A DNA stretch of 64,000 bases from Rhizobium sp. NZLR1 (GCF_017357385.1 NZ_CP071632.1:501501-565500), one strand, 5' to 3'. Positions 18,272 through 27,448 are shown, counted from the stretch's first letter. Translations and numbers: made by a program. The notes: generated from the sequence alone by a model not told the origin.

Positions 18272-18667
18272 TCAGAGAAACCGGCCGTGGCGCTGCAGCA
18301 CCTCGATCTTATAGCCGTCCGGATCGCTGATGAAGAAGAACAGGCCGAAGAGCTTGCCGTCACGGTTGAGCTCTACCAGTTCGCCCGGCTTCAGCCTCAG
18401 TTTCGACAGCCGTTCGCGCTCGACCGCCACCTCTTCGACGGAGATGGCGAGATGGCCATAGCCATTGCCCAGATCGTAGGGCGCGGTCCGGCCCTTGTTG
18501 ACCGTCAATTCCAGCTCGAAGCCGGTCTCGGCATTGCTCAGATAGATCAACGTGAAGGTGTCGAAATCGACGCGGTCGGCGACCGAAAGGCCGAATGCCT
18601 TGCCGTAGAACTCGACCGAGCGCGCCTCGTCGAGAATACGGATCATCGAGTGGATCATCTTCGCCAA
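18272..18667 (-). CDS. VOC/glyoxalase I family protein
   Basis: About 131 residues with two beta-alpha-beta-beta-beta halves of the vicinal oxygen chelate fold. Candidate metal ligands are His in MIHSMIRILD, Glu in GFELELTVNKG, His in GYGHLAISV and Glu near DGYKIEVLQ, matching lactoylglutathione lyase. It would detoxify methylglyoxal. GGGAGG lies five to six bases before a TTG at 18667 (giving M-A-K-M-I-H), so that start is preferred. The ATG at 18658 is the alternative. Confidence 0.82.
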   Translation of the reverse strand: MAKMIHSMIRILDEARSVEFYGKAFGLSVADRVDFDTFTLIYLSNAETGFELELTVNKGRTAPYDLGNGYGHLAISVEEVAVERERLSKLRLKPGELVELNRDGKLFGLFFFISDPDGYKIEVLQRHGRFL

Positions 18668-18725
18668 GTCTGCCTCCCACTGCACTACAGCGCCGCGCGT
18701 CTCTTTAGACGAGCAAAGGACGCTG

Positions 18726-18787
18726 TAGCACTTTGAATTACTGCATAATTCCTTAAATCGGAATCGATTTAAGGGAATTATGCAGTA
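18726..18787. repeat. Long palindromic repeat (tgcataattcc family)
   Basis: After TAGCACTTTGAATT, two arms ACTGCATAATTCC...TTAAATCG (18740-18760) and CGATTTAA...GGGAATTATGCAGT (18765-18786) pair over 21 positions with one extra G. It lies between the VOC gene and the osmoprotectant permease gene. A shortened version lacking the central palindrome is at 22690-22717, at the other end of the ABC operon. Confidence 0.75.
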
Positions 18788-18814
18788 GTCACGGCAGTCT
18801 TGGTACTCGTCCTC

Positions 18815-19564
18815 TTACGCCGTGCGCAAGCCGATTCTTCGCGTGATCGCCCCTTCGACCATGCCCATGGCGTCATAGATCAGCACCGCCATCAGGCCGA
18901 CGATCAGCCCGCCCTGCAGGATGAAGGCGGTATTGTCGGAAATCAGCCCGGCGATGATCACCTCGCCGAGGCCCTTTGCCGCAACCGTCGAGCCGATCGT
19001 CGCCGTGCCGATATTGATCACGGTCGCGACCTTCAGCCCTTCGAGGATCAGCGGCAGGGCGAGGGGCAGCTCGACGCGGAGCAGCCGCTGGGTGCCGTTC
19101 ATGCCCATGCCGTCGGCGGCATCGAGAACCTGCGGCGACACCTGCTTCAGGCCGGCGACGGTATTTTCGAAAATCGGCAGCAGGCCGTAGAGAAACAGTG
19201 CGATCAGCGTCGGCATGGCGCCGAAGCCGGTGGCGGGAACCGCGAGTGCCAGCACCGCAACCGGCGGAAAGGTCTGCCCGGCATTGGCGATGGCGCGCGA
19301 CAACGGCAGAAAGTCGGCGCCGCTTTCGCGGGTGACGAAGATGCCGCCGACAACGGCGAGCACCGCGCTGCAGGCGATCGATCCGATGACCAGTTGCAGA
19401 TGGCCGGCGGCCAGCGAGGCGAGGCTGTTCTGCGTATAGACGGCGGGCGCATTGTTGTTGGTCAGCGGCACGAGTAGGAAGGAAAGCCATTCCGTCCTGA
19501 ACAGCAGGATGAGCAGCAATACCAGCGCCGCCAGGCGGAAGAGATTGGCGACGATGAGTTTCAT
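18815..19564 (-). CDS. Osmoprotectant (betaine/choline-type) ABC transporter permease 2
   Basis: 249 residues with about six membrane segments and the inner-membrane EAA-like loop in ADGMGMNGTQRLLRVELPLALPLILEGLK. It is homologous to ProW/OpuCB/YehW-type permeases. The ATG at 19564 overlaps the ATPase stop (ATGA at 19561-19564). It is last gene of a four-gene minus-strand operon: binding protein, permease 1, ATPase, permease 2. It imports quaternary-amine-type compatible solutes by family; the exact substrate is unknown. Confidence 0.87.
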   Translation of the reverse strand: MKLIVANLFRLAALVLLLILLFRTEWLSFLLVPLTNNNAPAVYTQNSLASLAAGHLQLVIGSIACSAVLAVVGGIFVTRESGADFLPLSRAIANAGQTFPPVAVLALAVPATGFGAMPTLIALFLYGLLPIFENTVAGLKQVSPQVLDAADGMGMNGTQRLLRVELPLALPLILEGLKVATVINIGTATIGSTVAAKGLGEVIIAGLISDNTAFILQGGLIVGLMAVLIYDAMGMVEGAITRRIGLRTA

Positions 19565-20505
19565 GCCTTGCGGCCCAGTTCGAGAAGCCGCGTCATCGAG
19601 ATCGATCCCACCGGCGCTTTCTCGCCGTCCTGCACCGTAGCCTCGTCGACGCCCTGCCAGATCATTTCGGCCAGCGCGTCGCGCAGGCTGAGCGACTGCG
19701 GCAAGGCATAGGCGAGGCCGCTCTTGGCCGGTTCCATGCTCTCCTTCAGCGGCAGCAGCGACATCAGCTTCAGCGCCCGGTCGGAGGTGCCGGTCAATTG
19801 CTGAACGAAGGGATCGGCGGGTTCGGTGAGGATCTTTTCCGGCGTCGAGCATTGCAGCAATCTGCCCTCACTCATCACCGCGATCTGATTGCCGAGATGG
19901 AAGGCCTCGTCCATGTCGTGGGTGACGAGAATAACCGTGGTGCCGAACTGCTTCTGGATCGCCAGGAGATCGTCCTGCGCCTTGCCGCGGATGACCGGAT
20001 CGAGCGCCCCGAACGGTTCGTCCATCAGCAGCAGTTCCGGCTCAGCCGCCAGCGCCCGGGCGACGCCGACGCGCTGCTGCTGCCCGCCGGAGAGCTGGTG
20101 CGGATATTTGTCGGCGAAACTCGCCGGATCGAGGTTGAAAAGCCCGAGCAGTTCCTCGACGCGGGCCGCGATCCGGGTCGAATCCCAATCGAGAAGCTGC
20201 GGCACCGTGGCGATATTCTGCGCCACGGTGCGGTGTGGAAACAGGCCGTGTCCCTGGATGGCATAGCCGATCCTGCGGCGAAGCTCGGTCACCTCGACGT
20301 CAATGACATTCTGCCCGCCGACGAAAATCTCGCCCGCGGTGATCGGCACCAGCCGGTTGATCATCCGCATCAGTGTCGATTTGCCGGAGCCCGAGGTGCC
20401 GACGATGACGGTGATCTCACCCTTCTCGACGCGCATCGAGACATTGTCGACGACGGTGGCCGCGCCATAGCGTTTGGTGACGTTCCTGATCTCGATCATG
20501 CTCAT
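19561..20505 (-). CDS. Osmoprotectant ABC transporter ATP-binding protein
   Basis: 314 residues from ATG 20505. Walker A GTSGSGKST is at about residues 36-44. Q-loop region, signature [15 protein letters not shown], Walker B LLLMDEPFGALDPV and H-switch THD follow, all typical of ProV/OpuCA proteins. The C-terminal extension (about residues 245-314) is the region where CBS-like or regulatory domains sit in OpuCA; here it is short and no clear CBS pair is visible. Start and stop both overlap neighbouring genes by 4 bp. Confidence 0.9.
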   Translation of the reverse strand: MSMIEIRNVTKRYGAATVVDNVSMRVEKGEITVIVGTSGSGKSTLMRMINRLVPITAGEIFVGGQNVIDVEVTELRRRIGYAIQGHGLFPHRTVAQNIATVPQLLDWDSTRIAARVEELLGLFNLDPASFADKYPHQLSGGQQQRVGVARALAAEPELLLMDEPFGALDPVIRGKAQDDLLAIQKQFGTTVILVTHDMDEAFHLGNQIAVMSEGRLLQCSTPEKILTEPADPFVQQLTGTSDRALKLMSLLPLKESMEPAKSGLAYALPQSLSLRDALAEMIWQGVDEATVQDGEKAPVGSISMTRLLELGRKA

Positions 20506-21668
20506 GCGGCGGATCCCCGGATGCTGTCGATGACCGCATCGAGGATGACGGCCGATGAGAAGGCGAAGAACACGGTCGGCACGGCGCCGAGCAGGACGAG
20601 GTCCATGGCCGTCTGGCCGAGCCCCTGGAAGATGAAGATGCCGAAGCCGCCGCCGCCGATCAGCGCCGCGATCGTCACCATGCCGATTGCCTGCACCAGC
20701 ACGATGCGGATGCCGGTGAGGATGACGGGAAAGGCAAGCGGCATGTCGATGCCGGTGAGGATCTGCCGTTGCGTCAGCCCCATGCCGGCCGCAGCATCCC
20801 GCACCGAGGGATCGACGCCCTCGAGGCCGACGACGGTGTTGGCGACGATCGGCAGCAGCGAATAGAGCACCAGCGCGATCAAGGCCGGCGCCGTGCCGAT
20901 GCCGCGAATGCCGATCGCAGCCGCCAGCGGTACATGGGTGGCGAGATAGCCGAGCGGCAGCATCAGCAGGCCGAACAGTGCGAGGCTCGGGATCGTCTGG
21001 ATCAAGCTGAGGCCTTGGAGCACGATGGCCCGCAGCTTCGGCACCCAGAAGCACAGGATGCCGAGCGGCAGGCCGAGAATGATGGCGATGGCCAATGAGC
21101 CGAAGGCCAGTAGCAGATGCGAGATCGCTTCCGTCTCGAATTGCGGCGCCCGCGTCGAGAATTCCTTCATGATCGACAGGCTGTCGAGCAGGCCGGAGGA
21201 AAGCGAGATGAAAAGCAGCGCCGCATAGGCCGCAAGGGCTGCGACCCGCATCCACGGCGCCAGCCGGATCTTCGCCAGCGCATCGGAGATGACGAGCCCG
21301 ATCACCGCAAACAGCGCCCAGAAACCGCCACCGGGCGTCATCCGCGCCACCGTGCTGCCGGGCGGCGTCGCCGCCGTCGAGACGAGGCCGATCGCAACGA
21401 TCAGCGCCGCAAGGCAGAGTGTGGCGATGGCAAGCCGGGCAAGGGCGTTGCGCAGCAACAGCGTGGCGACAGCGGTGAGAACGAGCAGGATGGTGAGGAT
21501 GACGACGGAGGGCTGGGGAAGAAGCTGCGTCAGCAGCATCGGCTTGCCGGCGGCGATGCGGTTCGCCTTGACGTAGATGAAGGGCATCAGTGCCGTCGCC
21601 GCGATGCCACCGGCCACCAGAACCACGCCGAGCCGGTCCAGCCTGCGGACCGCTGAGGTTTCTTCCAT
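20502..21668 (-). CDS. Osmoprotectant ABC transporter permease 1 with extended N-terminus
   Basis: 388 residues from ATG 21668. The C-terminal 220 residues form the usual ABC permease with a AAAGMGLTQRQILTGIDMPLAFPVILTG loop region. The N-terminal 160 residues add about five further hydrophobic segments absent from permease 2, as in YehY-type permeases. It pairs with permease 2 as a heterodimer with the ATPase between them. It ends in an ATGA overlap with the ATPase gene. Confidence 0.87.
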   Translation of the reverse strand: MEETSAVRRLDRLGVVLVAGGIAATALMPFIYVKANRIAAGKPMLLTQLLPQPSVVILTILLVLTAVATLLLRNALARLAIATLCLAALIVAIGLVSTAATPPGSTVARMTPGGGFWALFAVIGLVISDALAKIRLAPWMRVAALAAYAALLFISLSSGLLDSLSIMKEFSTRAPQFETEAISHLLLAFGSLAIAIILGLPLGILCFWVPKLRAIVLQGLSLIQTIPSLALFGLLMLPLGYLATHVPLAAAIGIRGIGTAPALIALVLYSLLPIVANTVVGLEGVDPSVRDAAAGMGLTQRQILTGIDMPLAFPVILTGIRIVLVQAIGMVTIAALIGGGGFGIFIFQGLGQTAMDLVLLGAVPTVFFAFSSAVILDAVIDSIRGSAA

Positions 21669-21755
21669 CAAATCAACCCTGTCTGAGCAATCCCGTCCGG
21701 CCAAACCTAGCAGCAGAGAGAGGCTCCGCCCGCAATCGGGCGGAGCGAGTGATGA

Positions 21756-22664
21756 TTACTTCAGGAAGCCTTTTTCCTTGAGATAGGCTTCAGCGACGGA
21801 CTTTGCCGGCTCGCCGTCGACCTGGATCTTGGCATTGAGCTTGCGCAACTCGTCGGCGGTCAGGCTCTTGAAGATCGGCGAGAGCACTTCCTCGATCTTC
21901 GGGTTGGCTTTCAGAACCTCCTCGCGGATGATCGGGGTGGGCGCATAGACCTGCTGCACGTTCTTGTCGTCTTCGAGAACGGTGAGTTCGGCCGCTTCGA
22001 TCGCGCCATCCGTGCCGTAGACCATGGCGGTGTTGACGCCGTTCGTCTGGTCGGCGGCCGCCTTGATCGTCGCCGCCGTGTCGCCGCCGGACAGAACAAC
22101 CATTTGGTCAGGCTTCAGCTGGAAGCCGTAGGTCGTCTGGAAGGCGGGAAGCGCGCCGGCCGAATTGACGAATTCGGCTGAGGCGGCAAGCTTGGCGGCA
22201 CCGCCGCCGGCCACCCATTTGCCGAAGTCCGTAAGGCTCTTCAGCTTGTTCGGTTGGGCAACATCGCTGCGCACGGCGAGCGCCCAGGTGTTGTTGGCCG
22301 GCGACGGCGTCAACCAGACGATCTTGTTGGCGTCGTAATCGAGCTTCTTTGCCAGCTCATAACCCTGGTCGATATTTTTCCAGGCGGCGTCATCGGCCTT
22401 GTTGAAGAAGAAGCCGGCATTGCCGGTATATTCAGGATAGATGTCGATTTCGCCTGCGGTGATCGCCTTGCGCACGACGGGTGTGGCGCCAAGCGCGATG
22501 CGGTCCTGTGTCTTGATGCCGTTGGCTTCGAGCGCGAGCGCAATGACGTTGCCGAGCAGCGTGCCTTCGGTGTCGATCTTCGACGAGACGACGACATCTG
22601 CAGCATGAGCCGCACCCGCCGCGAAGGCGGAGAGCGTGACGGCGAGTGCGAGTTTCTTCAGCAT
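21756..22664 (-). CDS. Periplasmic osmoprotectant-binding protein (OpuAC/OsmF type)
   Basis: 302 residues with a cleavable signal peptide (MLKKLALAVTLSAFAAGAAHA), so it is periplasmic. The mature part fits the quaternary-amine binding family: VVSSKIDTEGTLLGN near the start, IYPEYTGNAGFFF and NDQ-like motifs near the ligand pocket. It is the first gene of the operon, 88 bp before permease 1. Substrate could be glycine betaine, choline or related compounds; the aromatic cage cannot be verified by eye. Confidence 0.88.
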   Translation of the reverse strand: MLKKLALAVTLSAFAAGAAHAADVVVSSKIDTEGTLLGNVIALALEANGIKTQDRIALGATPVVRKAITAGEIDIYPEYTGNAGFFFNKADDAAWKNIDQGYELAKKLDYDANKIVWLTPSPANNTWALAVRSDVAQPNKLKSLTDFGKWVAGGGAAKLAASAEFVNSAGALPAFQTTYGFQLKPDQMVVLSGGDTAATIKAAADQTNGVNTAMVYGTDGAIEAAELTVLEDDKNVQQVYAPTPIIREEVLKANPKIEEVLSPIFKSLTADELRKLNAKIQVDGEPAKSVAEAYLKEKGFLK

Positions 22665-23107
22665 GGAATATCCCCTTGGTTGACACCATTAGCACTTTGA
22701 ATTGCTGCATTATGCAGATGCGCAAGCCCCGGGCGGGGGGTCTGCGCACAGGAAGTCCGCCGGCCAACGCGACGAGATCGCATCATGCCGGAATTGCGTG
22801 CGTGATGGAAATAGCGTGCACGCCTGAAAAATCGATGCAAGCCCCCTTTAGTATTTGCGGCCGCGCCACGATTATGGCGGCGAATGTCCCGCCGCGCGCG
22901 GAAACGCATTCCCTTTTCCAGGGTCGGCGCGATTTGTTTTTGTCCCCTTGCGTGTTTCCGCGATGTTCCGGTGCTCTGTTGCGGATTTCCGCCGCCCGGA
23001 TTTTTCTATGCGGAAACGATAGCCCGCCTCTGCGAAAGCAGGGATATCTTTTTTCATGAACACATCATATCGTCCGGTTTTTCCAGCGCTTTCCGGAGGT
23101 GGCTCGT
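22665..23107. other. Divergent intergenic region, includes short form of a palindromic repeat
   Basis: No gene is seen in these 443 bp between the binding-protein gene and the divergent LysR-type gene. TAGCACTTTGAATTGCTGCAT|TATGCAG at 22690-22717 equals the repeat at 18726-18787 with its central 32-odd bases missing. The remainder is promoter space; AT-rich tracts occur at about 22825-22860 and 23040-23070. Confidence 0.6.
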
Positions 23108-24358
23108 TTGCATCTTGGTGCCCTGTTCACCGCTCACCATGTCTTGACCTCCGGTTCGGTGCGCGAGACGGGGCGGCGCTTCCAGCTGTCGCCCTCGACC
23201 GTGTCTGCGGCCATCCATCATCTCGAAACCGAGCTGGCGATGAAGCTGACGGAACGCGCCTCCGGCGAGCTGGTAATGCTCATCGCCAGCGGCAGGGTGC
23301 TGGAAGGCCTGGCGCCGCTCACCGCTGCGATCGGCGAGCTTGGCCAATTCACCGGCCATGACGCTACGACCACCGACGCCATTGAGGTCACCGATGCCTG
23401 GGCATCACGTGTTCCCATCAAGGTCGTCACCATCGAGCGTTTTCTGGAAGTGGCCGACCAGGGCAGCATCAATCGCGCCGCCCGCCGCCTTCGCCTGGGG
23501 CAGCCGCAGCTTTCGCTTCAGCTTGCCAATCTTGAGAAATTTTTAGGTCACCGCCTGTTCGAGCGGCAGGCGCAGGGTTCGGTGCTGACGGAGGAGGGCA
23601 GGCGCGCCTATCAGATCTTCACGACGATCAGCCAGGCCTGGAACGATCTGAAATCATCGGCCGACGAGCGGTATCGGCGCGCCGCCCGGTCGCTGCGCAT
23701 CGGCTCGATCATTCCCACCGGATCGGAAAGCTGGGTGGCGCGCTGCCTGGGCTCGCTGGTCTCCGAATGGAATGCGCGCCGCAACAACAATACGATCTCG
23801 CTGGTCTCGATGACCGCCGACGATCTGCGCGAGGCGCTGAAGAGCGGCCGCATCGATGTGGCGATCCTGGATTCGGTCTTCGGCCTTGAAAGCTTCCGCC
23901 ATCGGGAATTGCTGCAGACCGACATGGTGGTGATCGCGCCGCCGCAAAGCACCGAAACCACCGTCGCCGATCTCGTCGCCGCCCACGCGATCTGCATGCC
24001 GAGCCCGCGCACCGGTCTCGGCCACGCGGCCATGGCCTTCAGCGACGAGCGCGCGCCGAACCGGCGCTTGCGCAGCCGGGATATCACCGCCGCGGATTCG
24101 CTGCCTGTGATCGTCGACCTCGTCGCCAATCACGGCTACGTCTCCTTCCTCGGCCGGATCAGCGCCATGCCGATCGCCGACAAGGTGCGCATCGTCGATC
24201 TCGACGAGCATCTGGCGATGTCCTATCACGTCGCCTTCAACCATCGCAAAGCCGCCGCCGATGCCTGCGCCGTCATCATCGAGGCGGCGGCGCGAATTAC
24301 GTCTGAAACTGTCGCGCAGGCCATGGTGCGCGACAAAGCCAGGGAGAGCGTAGCGTGA
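23108..24358 (+). CDS. LysR-type regulator with two N-terminal HTH regions
   Basis: About 416 residues, some 110 longer than ordinary LysR proteins. A first LysR-like HTH lies at residues 5-55 (TSGSVRETGRRFQLSPSTVS, then HLETELAMKLTER). After a linker a complete second one lies at about 107-165 (FLEVADQGSINRAARRLRLG, then LEKFLGHRLFER, LTEEGRRAY). A C-terminal effector-binding domain follows. GGAGG (23095-23099) sits 8 bases before TTG 23108 but overlaps GTG 23099, so TTG is preferred. The stop overlaps cutC by GTGA, so both are cotranscribed. Target genes unknown; the divergent ABC operon is the obvious candidate. Confidence 0.85.
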   Translation: MHLGALFTAHHVLTSGSVRETGRRFQLSPSTVSAAIHHLETELAMKLTERASGELVMLIASGRVLEGLAPLTAAIGELGQFTGHDATTTDAIEVTDAWASRVPIKVVTIERFLEVADQGSINRAARRLRLGQPQLSLQLANLEKFLGHRLFERQAQGSVLTEEGRRAYQIFTTISQAWNDLKSSADERYRRAARSLRIGSIIPTGSESWVARCLGSLVSEWNARRNNNTISLVSMTADDLREALKSGRIDVAILDSVFGLESFRHRELLQTDMVVIAPPQSTETTVADLVAAHAICMPSPRTGLGHAAMAFSDERAPNRRLRSRDITAADSLPVIVDLVANHGYVSFLGRISAMPIADKVRIVDLDEHLAMSYHVAFNHRKAAADACAVIIEAAARITSETVAQAMVRDKARESVA

Positions 24359-25080
24359 CCGTCCTGCTGGAAGTGTGTGTGGATAGCGCTGACGGCCTCG
24401 CCGCCGCCATCGAGGGTGGCGCCGGCCGCATCGAGCTTTGTTCGGCGCTGGAGCTCGGCGGCCTGACGCCGCTGCCGAGCCTGATGCAGATCGCCGCCAG
24501 GGCGCCCATTCCTGTCTATGCGATGATCCGCCCGCATGCCGGTCCGTTCATCTTCGACAGGAGAGATGAGGAAGCGATGATGCTCGATATCGATGCCGTG
24601 CGCGCCGCAGGTCTTGCCGGCGTCGTCATCGGCGCCAATCGGCCGGACGGCACGCTCGACATGCCGCTGATCCACCGCCTAAAGGCGCATGCCTCAGGCC
24701 TCGGTTCGACGCTGCATCGGGCTTTCGATCTGGTGCCGGATGCCGACTATGCGCTGGAACAGGCCGTCGAGCTCGGCTGCGAACGCATCCTGACCTCCGG
24801 CTGCGCGCTGAAGGCGGCCGACGGAATCGAAACCCTGAAACGCCTTTCGACCACGGCATCCGGCCGCATATCCATCATGCCCGGCAGTGGCATCCGCCCC
24901 GCCAATGTCGGCCAGATATTGCAGGCAACCGGCGCCCGCGAGGTCCACGGTTCCTGCAACTCACCTATGGAAAGCGCCGACCCCCGTGCGGTCGCCTTTG
25001 GTTTCGAGGCGAAAAGCGCGAACCGGACGGATGCTGCGGTGGTCAGGGAGATGTGCAGGGCGATTGCGGCAGAGGCTTAG
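24355..25080 (+). CDS. cutC: CutC family copper homeostasis protein
   Basis: 241 residues with the CutC TIM-barrel hallmarks: LEVCVDSADGLAAAIEGGA, RIELCSALELGGLTPL, VYAMIRPHAGPF, HRAFD and the C-terminal EVHGSCN segment. It starts at GTG 24355 inside the regulator stop codon, so it is translationally coupled. Copper binding is the historical assignment; the biochemical role of CutC is uncertain. Confidence 0.9.
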   Translation: MTVLLEVCVDSADGLAAAIEGGAGRIELCSALELGGLTPLPSLMQIAARAPIPVYAMIRPHAGPFIFDRRDEEAMMLDIDAVRAAGLAGVVIGANRPDGTLDMPLIHRLKAHASGLGSTLHRAFDLVPDADYALEQAVELGCERILTSGCALKAADGIETLKRLSTTASGRISIMPGSGIRPANVGQILQATGAREVHGSCNSPMESADPRAVAFGFEAKSANRTDAAVVREMCRAIAAEA

Positions 25081-25153
25081 CGCAATCGATGCCGACGGAA
25101 GTCCGCTTCGCGCTTTGCTGGATACTCTGACGCGAGGACGGTGCCCGCGGCCA

Positions 25154-25340
25154 TGGATCCTCGGGTCAAGCCCGAGGAAGACGGAGAGTGGGGGAGCCTA
25201 TGCGGCAAGTATCGCAAATGCGTGGTGAGTTTGTTGGAATTGCCCCCATTTGTGCTGCGTAGTTCCTACGCAAACCGCCCGCCTCTTGCTGGTCGCTGTC
25301 TCCCACCCTCCGTCATGCTCGGGCTTGACCCGAGCATCCA
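25154..25340. repeat. MITE-like element with 33-bp imperfect inverted ends
   Basis: 25154-25186 (TGGATCCTCGGGTCAAGCCC...) and the reverse complement of 25308-25340 (TGGATGCTCGGGTCAAGCCC...) agree at about 29 of 33 positions and partial similarity continues inward. Each end is itself a palindrome around GGGTCAAGCCC. The 187-bp span has no gene. It fills the gap between convergent cutC and the zinc dehydrogenase gene. Confidence 0.6.
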
Positions 25341-25376
25341 CGCCCAGCACTCCGCGTGCATGTTACGCGTCGTACT

Positions 25377-26396
25377 CTAACTACCAACCTTGATCACCGC
25401 CTTGATCAGCCCGTTCTTCTCATGCGCCCAGCGGGCGAGGTCGCGGGGCGTGTCGGCGAGCGTTGTGCGGTGGGTGATGAGTTTGTCGACGGGCACGAGG
25501 CCTTTGGCGATCGAATCGGCCACATGTTCGAAATCGGCGCGCGTGGCGTTGCGGCTGCCGATCACCATCATTTCGCGTTTGTGGAATTCCGGGTCGGAAA
25601 AGCGGATATCGTCTTTGACGACGCTGACCAGCACCAATGCGCCGCCATGGGCGACGAAGGAGAAGGCTTTTTCCATCGAAGGGCCGTAACCGGTGGCGTC
25701 GAAGACCACGTCGAAACCGTCGCCATTGGTTGTTTCGCGCACGGCATCCATTGTCGCCTCGTTGGCGACGATGCCGGAGGTGAAGCCGAAGCGCTCCGAG
25801 GCCATCTGCAGCCGCTCAGCGCTGGTGTCGAGCAACGTCACTTCATGGCCGGCAATGCGTGAGAAGATCGCTGCCCCGAGCCCGATCGGCCCGGCGCCGA
25901 TGACGAGCGCTCGCGCGCCGGCGCCGGTCATCGAGCGGCGCACCGCATGGGCGCCGATCGCCAGAAACTCGACGGTTGCGGCCGCCTCGAGGCTCAGTCC
26001 CTTGGCGGCATAGAGGTTGCCCGCCGGAACCGAGATCTCCTCGCAGAAAGCTCCGTCCGTATGGACGCCGAGCACCTTGATATTGGTGCAGCAATTCGGC
26101 TTGCCCTGGCGGCAGGCGACACATTGACCGCAGGACAGATAGGGATTGACGATGACGGGTGTTCCCACAGCCATGTCAACGCCTTCGCCTGCTTCCAGCA
26201 CCGTCGCCGAGACCTCATGCCCCATCACGCGGGGATATTCGAGGAAAGGATGTTTGCCCTCGAAGATATGATAGTCGGTGCCGCAGATGCCGACATGGCT
26301 GACCGCCAGGCGCACCCAGCCAGGCGCCGGTGCCGCAGGCAAAGGACGCTCGACGATCTCGAGCACGCCGGGCTCCCGGCAAACAACTGCTTTCAT
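25377..26396 (-). CDS. Zinc-dependent medium-chain alcohol/polyol dehydrogenase
   Basis: 339 residues. Catalytic zinc ligands are in GICGTDYH and RVMGHEV. The structural zinc lobe is CGQCVACRQGKPNCC. The NAD-binding motif is VIGAGPIGLGAA. This fits the sorbitol/threonine/galactonate dehydrogenase branch of the MDR family. It is the last gene of the minus-strand sugar cluster, 63 bp after the permease, so it probably oxidises an intermediate of that pathway. Substrate not determinable by eye. Confidence 0.88.
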   Translation of the reverse strand: MKAVVCREPGVLEIVERPLPAAPAPGWVRLAVSHVGICGTDYHIFEGKHPFLEYPRVMGHEVSATVLEAGEGVDMAVGTPVIVNPYLSCGQCVACRQGKPNCCTNIKVLGVHTDGAFCEEISVPAGNLYAAKGLSLEAAATVEFLAIGAHAVRRSMTGAGARALVIGAGPIGLGAAIFSRIAGHEVTLLDTSAERLQMASERFGFTSGIVANEATMDAVRETTNGDGFDVVFDATGYGPSMEKAFSFVAHGGALVLVSVVKDDIRFSDPEFHKREMMVIGSRNATRADFEHVADSIAKGLVPVDKLITHRTTLADTPRDLARWAHEKNGLIKAVIKVGS

Positions 26397-26459
26397 GACG
26401 GGTCTCGCATTCTTGGGAGTTGACGAAGCCGGCCTGTTCGACCGGTTTCTCTTGGCCGC

Positions 26460-27434
26460 TCAATTGCTCCGGCGGCGGCGCAGTTGGTCGAAGAAGACGA
26501 TCACGATGATCAGGAGACCGGTGATGATGCGCTGCCAGAAGGAGTTGACGTTCAGAAGGTTGGCGCCGTTGTTGATGGTGGCGAGGATGAAGGCGCCGAT
26601 CAGCGGGCCGTGTACCGAGCCGACCGCGCCGAACAGGCTGGTGCCGCCGATGACGGAGGAGGCGATCGCCTGCAATTCCCAGCCATCGGCCTGCGTCGCA
26701 TTGCCGATCGCGATGCGCGAGGCAAGCAGCACGCCGACGAAGGCGGCAAACGAAGCCGAGAGGATATAGGCGAGGTAGATCATGCCCTTGACGTTGACGC
26801 CGGAGAGGCGGGCAGCTTCCGCATTCGAGCCGACCGCGAAGAGATAGCGGCCCCAGCGGCTCAGATGCAGGAAGATGAAGGAGGGCACCGCCACCAGGAT
26901 GACCATCCAGAACAGGCTCGGTATGCTGAACAGGTCGGCGCGGGCGAAATTGCTGAAATTCTCATTGGTGATGTTGATCGTCGAGCCGTTGGTGATCAAC
27001 AGGCCGATGCCGCGCAGCGACGTCAGCGTGGCCAGCGTGATGATGAACGGCGGCAGGCCCATATGGACGATGCCGAAGCCATGGAAGGCCCCGATCGCCA
27101 TGCCGATGAGCAGCGTCAGCACGATCGCACCCCAGACCGGCACGCCCGCCTGCAGCAGCCAGGCAATGATGACGGTACAGAAACCGACGATGGCGCCGAC
27201 CGAAAGATCGATGCCGGCGGTGATGATGACGAAGGTCTGGCCGAGTGCCAGGATCGCCGTCATCGCCCCCTGACGCAGCAGGTTCGAAATGTTGAGCGGC
27301 GTCCAGAAGCTCGGGGTAACAACGCCGAGCACGATCCAGAGGAAGATCAAGAGCCCGATCAGCGTCAGGCCGAACAGGATGTTCATTTTCCGGCGCGGCG
27401 GCGGCGCGACGATTTCGGTGGGGGTGGCAGTCAT
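26460..27434 (-). CDS. Sugar ABC transporter permease (RbsC-like)
   Basis: 324 residues from ATG 27434, preceded by AGGGAG. It shows eight to ten hydrophobic segments and the CUT2 signature TAGIDLSVGAIVG, plus GGTSLFGAVGSVHGP. It forms the membrane channel of the importer with the tandem ATPase upstream and binding protein further upstream. An in-frame extension to 27644 runs through a dispersed repeat and is rejected. The substrate is probably a deoxyhexose, judging from neighbouring genes. Confidence 0.88.
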   Translation of the reverse strand: MTATPTEIVAPPPRRKMNILFGLTLIGLLIFLWIVLGVVTPSFWTPLNISNLLRQGAMTAILALGQTFVIITAGIDLSVGAIVGFCTVIIAWLLQAGVPVWGAIVLTLLIGMAIGAFHGFGIVHMGLPPFIITLATLTSLRGIGLLITNGSTINITNENFSNFARADLFSIPSLFWMVILVAVPSFIFLHLSRWGRYLFAVGSNAEAARLSGVNVKGMIYLAYILSASFAAFVGVLLASRIAIGNATQADGWELQAIASSVIGGTSLFGAVGSVHGPLIGAFILATINNGANLLNVNSFWQRIITGLLIIVIVFFDQLRRRRSN

Positions 27435-27448
27435 GAATTTTCTCCCTC

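Noticed and set aside
19565..21255. Apparent 564-codon fusion extending the osmoprotectant ATPase upstream
   Set aside because: The extension reads permease 1 in the wrong frame; the ATPase starts at ATG 20505 overlapping the permease stop.
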